A stretch of DNA of 29,427 nt from Priapulus caudatus. Taxonomy: Eukaryota; Priapulida; Priapulimorpha; Priapulimorphida; Priapulidae. The notes beneath the pieces are model-generated. The model ran no database searches, was not told the DNA's origin, and worked only from the letters and a program-made list of their open reading frames with translations. Shown here one piece after another: positions 1 through 10,800 of this stretch. The DNA is taken from positions 95,156 to 124,582 of the forward strand of contig NW_014577939.1 in the NCBI RefSeq assembly GCF_000485595.1, written 5' to 3'. Every line of letters starts with the position of its first letter. Positions within the stretch are counted from its first letter, which is position 1. A program made the position numbers and the translations under genes.

Positions 1-1
1 T

Positions 2-256
2 GCCTCGCAGCGACAACGCGTGTTTCAAGAGTTTGGCTGTTGTTCAGCATTCTCCGCTGGGATCTTTCCCGTCGCAGAATTTCGAGATGTTTTCCCGCAG
101 ACCAGCGAGGATGCAGGCTGCTCTCTGGAGGTTGTGTTTTGTGATCGATACGTCCAAGACTACGATGACGGTAATTGCTCGAGTTCAGTAAGCATTACCG
201 AGTATCTCTGCAAACAAGCGATTGTTTCCGTTGCGTTTTTTCAGTTATATGGCTGA
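2..256 (+). CDS. Possible last exon of an unrecognised gene (partial at left edge)
   Basis: The frame is open from the window edge to TGA at 254-256, about 84 residues, with an internal Met at position 20. The first ~190 bases are clearly more GC-rich than the AT-rich DNA that follows. The peptide has several scattered cysteines and an acidic patch (QDYDDGNC), but I recognise no family. A second frame from position 3 stays open to about 191, and a donor-like GTAAGC lies at 188-193, so the coding boundary is uncertain. A plus-strand AATAAA at 671 would fit as its 3' end signal. It could also be non-coding. Confidence 0.25.
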   Translation, partial: ASQRQRVFQEFGCCSAFSAGIFPVAEFRDVFPQTSEDAGCSLEVVFCDRYVQDYDDGNCSSSVSITEYLCKQAIVSVAFFQLYG

Positions 257-660
257 ATATGCGGGGAATTGTGGTATTTGCATTTTCTATCAGCAAAGTA
301 ATACTAAATATTGTATTTTGAGTATAACTGTTTAATATTATCATCAAATTTATTATGTTTTTGATATAATGACCCTTTGCCAATTTATGGATATGAATGT
401 ATGCTTCTTTTACTTTTGCCAATTTTGTAACGATTTTAAAATTTTGCAAGACCTCTTGTAGCAAATCTGACGGTTATACTATACATGACACAATGTGTTT
501 AGCGATTATTTGCTGGTTAATTACATGCATATCACAAGTCCATATTCATGTGATATCATGTTTTCTCGGAAATTCTATTTCCTGCACAGTACTGTTTGAT
601 CTACCGCAGAAAATGTGTTTTCCTACTCTACAGTAAAATGTGTGTCACCACATAAATGTA
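257..660. other. AT-rich stretch, no gene seen
   Basis: AT-rich DNA with only short chance open frames. If the partial frame at the left edge is real, this would be its 3' UTR, running to the poly(A) signal near 671. Confidence 0.4.
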
Positions 661-670
661 AAGTAGAAAC

Positions 671-676
671 AATAAA
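671..676 (+). terminator. Candidate poly(A) signal AATAAA (plus strand)
   Basis: Plus-strand AATAAA in AT-rich sequence, about 415 bases past the stop of the partial left-edge frame. It lies 40 bases from an opposed signal on the minus strand. Confidence 0.35.
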
Positions 677-715
677 AGTGTAAATATTCGTATATATAAT
701 GTACAATAAGCCTGC

Positions 716-721
716 TTTATT
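716..721 (-). terminator. Candidate poly(A) signal of PMPCA (minus strand)
   Basis: Plus-strand TTTATT reads AATAAA on the minus strand. It lies about 940 bases past the PMPCA stop codon. Positions 722-1659 would then be PMPCA 3' UTR; they contain no other credible gene. Confidence 0.4.
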
Positions 722-1659
722 GTTTTGTTAGTTTACAGTCCATTACAAGCAGTATAACTTTACTTGAGAACTGGACAAACACTGTACAGGTCTGTCATTA
801 TCTACACGGTATATATGAGCTATACACAAGCCATTACCATGAGCTTAACCTTCGTATCTGCTCGCAACAACCCTGCAGGTTGTCTACCACACTCACCCAA
901 TGCACCCATTAGACTGGCTAGTCTATCATTTTCATCACAACTTGGTCCTATTTAGTTGCACATTTAATGCCATTTAATTGACTATATTGATATCTACAGG
1001 TTACTTAGGGCAAGGGATGTGTTACATTTCTTTGTTCTATGCTCATTTTTGAATAGTGACTTGTGACTGCAAAGACATGACACATGATACATTTGAATGA
1101 GACTGTGTTGTGGCACAACGTTTGAGATAATTTGACATTGCTTTCGACAAACTGTTGCACAATGCTTATCGTTAACCTTCGATACCAAATCGTTTAAAAC
1201 ACATAAAGTTCCTGAGAACTTACTTGAACGTCACATAAGTAACTACACCAAAGTAGTCAATTGATTAGCTTCGTCGTGCCATTCACACTACAGCATTGAT
1301 CAAATTTTGACCTCTTCCAGTCCTTAACACTTTCAGCAAGTCTTTGTAAATTAGTAAACAACAACGTGAAAGCAACATGAAAATCTGTCTTGGATTTGAG
1401 TCAGCATTTCAAAAGCTAAGAGTCAGAACAGACTTGATAGTAGACACATCATTACACAGGCTACCGAGAATCTTTCTAAACTGGTTAAACCCCAGTTTCG
1501 TCTCCCCCGTGCATGTTTTCCAACTTTACTTAATCGTGTAGTCATAAATCACTACCACATTATCAGTAGACTCACCCTCGCCTCCTTGTTGTACGCCAGT
1601 TGTAATCCTACGAAAGATATTTCATGGATAACATGCGAGATTTCTAGATTCCTCCTGTT

Positions 1660-1832
1660 TCACCGAAAAAGAGAGAATCGTGACGAGCCGGATGTACCAT
1701 TCTTCTGACAGAGTCCCTCCTGAATGTTAGTGTATTCAGGCAGTTGAGCTAAGCTGCCCAGCCCAACCACTGACGGTTTTGTGGAGAGCATACGTCCGAC
1801 TACTCGATGGATATCCTCTTCAGTAATCTTGG
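1660..1832 (-). CDS. PMPCA: PMPCA terminal exon (exon 12)
   Basis: Acceptor TTTTGCAG ends at 1833. Two bases complete an Ala codon with the previous exon, then 56 codons and TGA at 1660-1662 follow. The peptide starts [15 protein letters not shown] and continues through [16 protein letters not shown] to end in RFSLFR. This matches the family's C-terminal pattern (…KPAVAALGDL…YRLFR). It is too fragmented by phase to show as one long open frame. Confidence 0.92.
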
Positions 1833-4800
1833 CTGCAAAATTAGAGCAGGAGGAACTCCTTTAGTTGTTACCTGGGAAACGCAATACATCCCAATACACT
1901 GCTCGCTTATTCGCTTGTCAACTTCGAACCAGCATATATGCACTTGTGAAATGACACTACCAAAATTGTGAAAATGAACAACGATAATACGACACTGAGA
2001 TTCTGATTGCTACAGTACTTGTAAAGCAAACCTGAAGGTTTATGCAAAACATGGCACTACCCTTAGCTACAGTGCATCAACAACAAGCCAACGTAAAACA
2101 GTAAAGAAGAACGAACGCGATGAGGCGGCGGTGACATTCTCTAATTACCTATCTGACTGACGAAGTACTGTGGCTGCTTGTGGGAGCCGCTGGCCAGCAC
2201 TTGCCGCGCAATGTCCTCGAAGATAACCGGACGACTCTCCAGGTTCATCATCAGCATCGACTGCAGTTGGGTTTTGGCGCGCTCGAGTTCCACTCGCGTC
2301 ACGCTTCCCGCCATCAACGTAAACTCCTTCACAATGATGTCGACCAGCTCTTTCAACTGCAGAAATTGGTAAAAAAAACATCCATCGTGAGGGAGTGTAA
2401 AGTACATAATAGGAAAAGGGACAGGAATACGCATACGATATTGGCGATAGGTGAGACCGCAGCTACACTCCCGCCTAGCTGGACAGGCAACAGCATATGA
2501 AAATAAAAAAACGATAGGAATGTAGACATAATAATAGGGAGAAGCAAGGCCACATTACATTAATATTAAAGGACAGCTAAGGCCAACTATCATGTGGATA
2601 GGTTAGAACATTAACAATTTCATAGTATCAGGGAAGGGTATATCACGTGACAAAGGAATGATTATGTGACAACGTTTAATAACTGTTAACAATGGAACGA
2701 ATTAAACAGGAATTACCACGTGGCTACGACTTACTTGGCTGGGATGAGCAGCAGCATGTATACAGAACACTCCACTGTCGTTGTATGCGTGATTGTATGC
2801 GGTCGCGTTGTAAATCCAATGATACCTACCAAAGTTTTGTTACTTACATTAAAGTGACGTCTACTTTACCAGGCCTTGGATATAAGGGCAAATTGTTTAA
2901 ACGATATGTGTTTTTAAAGAACAATCCTTATGCTCGTTATTTTAATTGGGTAAAGGGGAAAAGAACTAGGTTTAAAGGGATATTTTCTGCCGAGCAAACA
3001 TAGATGAACGTTATAAAACAATCATAAACTTAATAACAAACTGACAATTCTTGGCTTTTCAGCAAACTATTTCAGGCAGTTATACAATGATGCTACAGAA
3101 ATATTCTTTTTAAAAAGCCAACTTATAATTGCTGCTTAATTTCCTATTATCAGTGTAATATTATTTCTGGATTAAATTATTGTTATTATTGTTGTTATAT
3201 TATATTGTATATTATATAATATTAACTTATTATTATAGTTGAATTATAGTTCACCTGTTCAACACATTGAGGTAGAGTCGTGTGTACATGCCCTTGCCAG
3301 GACCGCCCGCGGAGAATGAACCTCCACCTCCCATCAGCATGTTTAGGACACAGAAGGCGACAAAGTCGGGATCCTTGTGGCTGCAGCTCTCCAGACCAAG
3401 CACAAAGTGGGCGAGCTCTGGGATCGGGGTTGGACCCATGCTGACATCAGACAGGTCCTTCTCTCTCTGTGGCACCACACAATGAAAGTGTCAATGACAT
3501 TGTAGCTCACCACAAAAAAGGACACAAATGAGGAGTGAGAAGAAGTCAGTTTTAATTGAGGAACCATCGACGTACATTATAGAAATGAAGAGATATATGA
3601 GAGAACCCGCCATCCATATACTCTTGATAATTATGTGTAATTTTTTATGTGAAAATAAATGTTTGAGATGTGAAAGTCTGAGATGTGGGCGAGTGATGGC
3701 GTTACACCTAAATGATCGCCATTAACGTTTTTATAATATTCAGATTTAGGCACTGCCTAAAAGCGAGCCCCCGATGTGTAACGGTATAGAGAAGGTTGAT
3801 ATCAATCGTTTATACGAGAAGAGTACCGGTTACAAAAACATTGTGCGTTAACAAACAGTGGCTAAGTAGAACATGTTATAAAGTTACATACGTTGCATAA
3901 TATACGATGCAATAGACAAGCAGCACACAAATACAAAATGCGTACAATAGTTTACATATCGTTTATAAAGTGTAAGGTCTGTAGGCACATACGCGAATAC
4001 GCATTACAAATTGCTACGCAATATATACGCTATACGCAGCACCAATAATGCTTTATGCAGGCTAACATACACCAAGCACATGCCGACATAGCGGCTCGGT
4101 TTTCAAATGCAGTACATATTACGAGCGTGGAGTTCTGCAGATCGCAGGCAGGTCCTGGCGGTGTCCAATGGTGACGTAGCGTGGTGATCCGCAGCAGTGA
4201 GATCAGCGGAACCTGTGTGCTGACAGCATCGGGAGCTGTCAGGCACCGTGGAACCGTGTCTGTCTTCGTCGAAACTGTTCGGTATTTATACAACTGGAGG
4301 AATGCATGGCCTGAGCGTGGTCAAGACCTTGTTGGGTGCGGATGGTGCAATCCTGTCCTTCTCCAGATTTTTATGGATAACTGAAGGTGAGAAGCTGTGG
4401 ACGCTTCTTGAGTCTGGTGTGGAATCGCGGTTAGTTCGATTCATGTTCAATCAGTGGTAGTTTGATTGTATGTTGATGATGTGTCGGCACGCCGCCATAA
4501 ACCAGTGGCGTGCGCCTCTCAGCCTCGTGAAGGTGATAACTCTGACAAGGTTATTGTGTCACACTTTTGCTTCTTCTCCTGCTGCGGCGTGTGCGGCCTA
4601 ATGATGCCTAAACTCGCATCAGTAATAGGCGTCCTGCTGGTTTGCACGTGTTTTCTCTCGAGGTCGTTGGTGACACAGATCCTCGAGACCACTTTTGCTT
4701 GTTGTTACCTTGGCTATTTGACAAAATAACTATACGCTATGCTACGTAAGCGGGCCGTGACGCTCGCTGCTCACGTTAGCTTGAACTAAAAATAACTATG

Positions 4801-7800
4801 ACGTGATGTTGCTTTAAGTTAAACGACCCGTGTCACTAGTTTTATACTAGGTAATTAATTCGATATCAACGTCACTACACTACCCTCGCACTTACAATAG
4901 TTGCGAAACATAATCTATGGAGAGCAACGTCTCGAAAACATACATAAAAAAGAATATACCTACCGCTGCGGCATTGAAAATTATATGTTACACACAAAAA
5001 GAAACCTCAGGTCGCAATACTGTTATGTGATGGAAGGATGGAAGTGATGTAAATGAAAGGGGCTTTTGGAGGCGAGCCGGGGGGCAAAAAAGAACAAATA
5101 AATGAAAAACTGGACGTCTGATTTGTTTGTCATCTCGGTATTTTTTATTAGTATGCATCACATTTTTATTTTTTTCTAACGATGTTGTCATCGAAATCGT
5201 CCATCCGGGATGGATTGCCTCGAACCAATCGAGCTGGTTGTAATAATCGTCCAATCGTCGCATTGAGAGTCGTCGTCGGCAACGGTAAAAATGTTTGGGG
5301 GGCGAAGGTGGTGGCCGCCCCAGCGCCATGGTACATTTCCGGAAGCTCTGGCTCTGGCTCCGGATGTAGCCATGAGCGCTGCAAACAAATGTTCGTCGGC
5401 CTCAGCGAGGTCGGGGAACTCGGGTGTGTCATCGTCAGTGGGGGGGTCTTCTACCGTTAATCCGCTTCCGCGATGATAGATAGATGCGCCACTGGTGAGT
5501 GCCATGAAAGGGAAAGGAAAGGTGAGTACGGGCAGCACATATATATATATAGAAAAAAAACGACGTGACGGGCATAACAGTACGGCATATTAAAGTGACG
5601 TTGCAACGATCACTAGAATTCGCGAACCTGAGAAACCAAAATTATGTAAATATACGCGTTACATGGGGTAAATAAGATGTGCACACTGTGAACAAGTAGG
5701 TATCGCGTACAAATAGTATCAATCGTAATAAGAGATGTCATAAATCGATACGCGATACATAGTTATTGTATATAATGTACATATAACTATACATATTGAG
5801 TAAATAGAATCGCGATTTTAATTCAACGCTATCTAGTAGATAAAATAAGTTGCTCCTATAATGCATCAATACTACTTAGGTGTTGGCAGTGTTTTACGTT
5901 ATACTGCCTCATATCAATATATCATTATCGTCCTATTTCAAAGGATATGAGCGCATTGTGTCACAGAATCTCATCTAGGGATCTCTCTAGGTAAGAGAGG
6001 ATACAAGGGTTACAAGGAAAATTGGAATACATAGTTTATACGCTGATGTGGACGTGAGTTTACTGTCGTTTATAAGTGAGCCGTTCATGCCTCCATAGTG
6101 TACAAGCGAGCGCAATGGCTCCATAGTGTACAAGCGAGGCGCGATGGCTCCATTATCATAATCATATTCTACAGCTTATTCTGCTGATGTGCCCAACTTA
6201 CGGATCTCATATGCTCTACAGCTTAGTCTGCTGAATCTGCCCAACTTATGGGTATGTCAATGCTAAATCAACATAACTGGATCACTTACGATTGTGGAGA
6301 CGTTCCAAAATATAGGTAAAACTCTTCTTAACACTGTGCCTTATTCTGTCTTAGGTATCTTATGTAAAGCTACGCAATAGTCTTAAAAGGCTAAATTGCG
6401 TATACCACCGTAAGAATTGTGTGACCCATGAAGGCATAACTCACAATATACTCTTATAATCATTTATAGATACGTATCTCATAATCAAACTAACTGTGCC
6501 GGCGTCATTCGTGTAAAACTATATCGTGTTCACAACTATGTGTCTGTGTATGCCACTATAGTATCAGTATAGTATTCCACAGAATGATTGTTGAATTTGC
6601 TGGCCCGGCGCAAATTCCCTAGCACGTTATTACGTTGGTTGACTCACAAATCTGTTTCTAACTAAAAATGTAGGACGCTCTCCTACACTTGATAACAGAT
6701 TCGTAGAGCAACGTCTTGATCCATCAACTCTTAAAAAAACTACCGACCAAAATCAAGCTATGTATTTCTTTAATAAGAGGCTTCATTTAGATATTAGGAA
6801 AATACGGAGGTATAGTACACAGGTATAGGTACTCAATCACGAGACGTACTGGCATGAAATCAAAATAACTGTCAAAGTAATATTTTTTGCGGCAATTAGA
6901 GCATTACCCAATCTATTTCAATACAAAATACGAAAGCGTTGAACTTACTCATTACATGATGAGAATTTGGCAGCCGTAGATCAGCACGCTGTGGCGTTTG
7001 AAGTGAGTGTTAAGATCTAAGGAGTAAAACACATGGTTAATATATATATACTGTTTAGCAACTGCTGTTTGTCACGGCGCCAATATAGAGAAGCTCGTGA
7101 GCTCGTGTTGATAGCCACGTGTGATCGTCATAGTGGGGTCCAGCTTCGTGTACAACAGATACGTGTGCAATAGCACTTAAGCCACAAACAGTATAATTAA
7201 TGCTATAACCACTGAATACTACAGTAACTCTATTCTTAATAAACAGCATCAACATAATAAACCTACAGTAGCATATCTTATACACCAGGCAGCATACAGA
7301 CATACGCTCGGTTTTCAACAGTACATATTTACGAGCGGGGAGTTCTGCAGATCGCAGGCAGGTCCGGCGGTGTCCAATGGTGGACGGTAGCGTGGTGATC
7401 CCCAGCAGGTGAGATCAGCGAACCTGTGTGCTGACAGCGCGGGAGCTGTCAGGCACCGTGGAACCGGTCTGTCTTCTTGTCGAAACTGTTGCGGTATTTA
7501 TACAACTGGAGGAATGCATGGCCTGAGCGTGGTCAAGGCCTTGTTGCGTGCGGATGGTGGCAATCCTGTCCTTCTCCAGATTTTATGGAATAACTGAAGG
7601 TGAGAAGCTGTGGACGCTTCTGAGTCGGTGTGGGAATCGCGGTTAGTTCGATTCATGTCTAATCAGTGGTAGTTGATTGTTGTTGATGATGTTGTCGGCA
7701 CGCGCCATAAACCAGTGGCGTGCGCCTCTCAGCCTGGTGAAGGTGATAACTCTGACAATGTTATTGTGTCACACTTTTCGCTTCTTCTCCTGCTGCGGCG

Positions 7801-10800
7801 TGTGCGGCCTAATGGACTCGGTAAACTCGCAGCAGATATATAGGCGTCCTGCTGGTTTGCACGTGTTTTCTCTCGAGGTCGTTGGTGACACAGATTCTCG
7901 AGACCACTTTCGCTGTTGTTACCTTGGCTATTGACTAAAAATAACTATGACGCTATTGCTACGTTAAGCGCGCGTGACGCTCGCTGCTCACGCGTTATGC
8001 TTGAACTAACAGTGCCGGCGGAGTGACAGCGCTCATCTAACATCTACTTGCGGTGACTCTGTGGTGGAGTGGTGGGATTCCATAGTAAACCCTGTTAGTC
8101 CCAATGTGTTCACATACACGACGCCAAAACAGTGGAATGCACAGGATGTTATCAGGAACCTTCTCAAAGGAATGTTCGTTGGGATCATATGAAAGTTGCC
8201 ACGAGATGGCGGCTACGTTTAAGTGTCTTCAGATAAAGATGGAAGCTCCATCGTACGTATTAGCAAACACTTATTGCAAGACAGAATAGGAAGCACTCAT
8301 CCATTTACCTATGCAAGCCTACAGGCTGCAATAGAGAGCTGCCACCTGTAACCAATTTAACGCAGGCAAAACTACACAGTACTATCACCGCCACATGCAC
8401 TGGCAGGGCATACGTTACATGTAACATACCGACAGTACAGAATGCCATAGAAATTATTACGATTAAGGAGCATAAACCTGTCTCAGCCAATTTAGCGCTT
8501 TGAAATTTCACTGTGACATTGTAGCCTCATACTCCAGGCATACATGTATAGATTCACTAGCAAACCCCGGCAGTCAAATCTTTCTAACAGACAGTAAACA
8601 AATCCATGTTTAACCCTCCTTTTGAAGATCAAAGGTTATCCGACACTTACTCTTCGCATGTCAGCAGAAGGGACATTTCATGCGTCCTTTCAATAAAGCC
8701 ATAAAATGCTAGTCACCGCTGAAACAAAAAAGTTTTTCAATCGCTCCGCCAGACCATGTCCTGCAGAAAATGTCTAAAATCTGCCTGTGCCCATGTACCT
8801 TGTGACCTGTGACCTCCATCTTCGGCACCAGTGATGGCTTTTCCTACCATGATGCTATACACCGACTATCACGAGCCTAGGTCGAGCCGTTTAGATTTGG
8901 CCGCAATTCTGCATTCTCCTAACCTTAAGTTAAGGAGTGAATGTTCCCCCTTCTTTTACACCTCTTGACCTTTGACCTTTGACCCCAGCTTCGACATCCA
9001 ACTCGTTTTGACGATGCCCCCAACGACCCGAATATCATGACCGTACGTCGAGCGCTTAAGATTTGTCGCCAACTGTTGACGGACGGACGCACGCACGACG
9101 CCGGACGGACGCACGATCATGCGATTCTACCAACTGCATCGACTACGTCAGATGAGCTAAAAATAACCATTGACGTGATGTTGCTAAGTAAACGACCCGT
9201 GTCGCTAGGTTTTTATACTAGGTTAATTAATTCGATATCAACGTCACTACACGTGTAAGATTGAGAGGACGCTTATTCACGTAGCTTGCTATATACCACG
9301 TGACAATGGTGTTTCCCTGCCCATAACACAACTTTTGTCAAAGGTTAATTGTGCATGGAAGGTGTTAACTTGCGTATAGTTCTTCTAGGCGGTAGCACAC
9401 GGCTTGCCATCTGTATATCGCAATAATATTTATAAACCGAAATAAATCACAATTTGGCACGGTAGATGGCGCTCATACCGCGTTTCATGTTTCTTAGCGA
9501 TGGCGTTCCGAAAATAAATAGTAGCTGCGTCCCGACATGCTTGTAAAACTTACTCTAATATAGACATTTATCGCAGGGTGGAGAGGAAATGCCAATTTGG
9601 CATTAAAGATATTGTCAATGAAACTTGTAAAACGAACCAGGACGAGTGTGCAGCACAGACTGTTATCAGCGTGTCTATATAGAATGCTATATAATTGCCA
9701 AAACCTACTAATTTGCAACTTTTTTTAAATATCAAAACCTTTGGCCGCTTATTCATTCACATACCAAAAATGAGCAAAATCCGTGAACCCTGAACTGACT
9801 AATGGAAATTCCCATTTTTGCCAAAAATTGCCGTGGCTGTCGAAAGTACGTCGACTGGCGTGCTGCCAAAATAGGACGTTCAACACCTCTGCCATACGAG
9901 TAACAGCTAAACCCAATTTCAAACATGTGGATAAAACGGTCTCTAATTATCGTTGACGCTAGCCAAATGTTGACGGAAGGCGACTGGACGGACGGCACGT
10001 ACGACACCCATGTGCAATAGCTCATCTTGACGATGTCAAGGTGAGCTAAAAAACAAGTGTGAGGTCACGTATCCTTACAGATATGACTCTCAACCACTCC
10101 CACACTGCGTCTCTTACACAGGTGGCTGGGGAGATGCCGACAAATCCTATACCACAAGAGACTGCAGTCTAGTGCAGACAGTATATTTCAATTGACATTC
10201 AGCAAGATCGGAATCACAGTGCCTAACACATCTTAACAATCTAAAAGACTTGTGGATTCAAAGGTTCGTGGATTTTGTAGGCTCAACCCATGCATTTAAC
10301 TCATGCTGCATATGTTAGAGATCCCAATGATGGCTTTCAGTCAGTGTCATCACTATAATGCACAAACACACTGAGACTCTTCACGATCGATGCAGTATGA
10401 ATCTTAGCTATGACCACATGCGCTTTCGTCACCTGAATGACTCCTCCCGTGTACTGTGCGGTAGACCTGTCACACATGTCCCTGTTTCCCATCACGAGAC
10501 TCGTATCCTGGTTCCACACCGGCTCCTTCTCTACAAAGAACTTCTCAGCCATCTCCACCAGCTGCTCATGCTCGACACCAACACCTGCGTGAAGAAACGT
10601 ATCAGCGTAGCCGTTTCAGTGTGGTTCAGTAGAAACATGACAACAGGAAAAACAGCAATTGCTATATGAATATACGAAATCACGAGGAATCATGTGACAA
10701 TCATACATAAAATTGATTTATCTGTCTTTCCCAGTGTGGATTCTTACCAGCTAATACCATCCGTGATGGAGTGTAGAAATTTTTCAGGTAAGTGAATAAA

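Larger units (their letters stand above)
4881..7279. repeat. Core between X repeats, unit 1
   Basis: About 2.4 kb between direct repeats X1 and X2. It is AT-rich except for the acidic minus-strand frame at 5166-5505 and short tandem repeats at 6071-6260. The same core recurs at 12426-14916. No reverse transcriptase, integrase or transposase was recognised, so if this is an LTR-type element it is non-autonomous. Confidence 0.6.

Noticed and set aside
4030-4729. Several 67-87-codon frames in repeat X on both strands
   Set aside because: They shift or break between the four X copies and show no consistent protein.
4067-9252. Standard Gypsy, Copia or BEL retrotransposon
   Set aside because: No reverse transcriptase, RNase H, integrase or protease motif is seen in the core, and the repeats do not start TG or end CA.
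9970-10050. CRISPR-like array suggested by GGACGG repeats and a hairpin
   Set aside because: Simple GGACGG repeats plus one hairpin, without regular repeat-spacer structure, in an animal genome.
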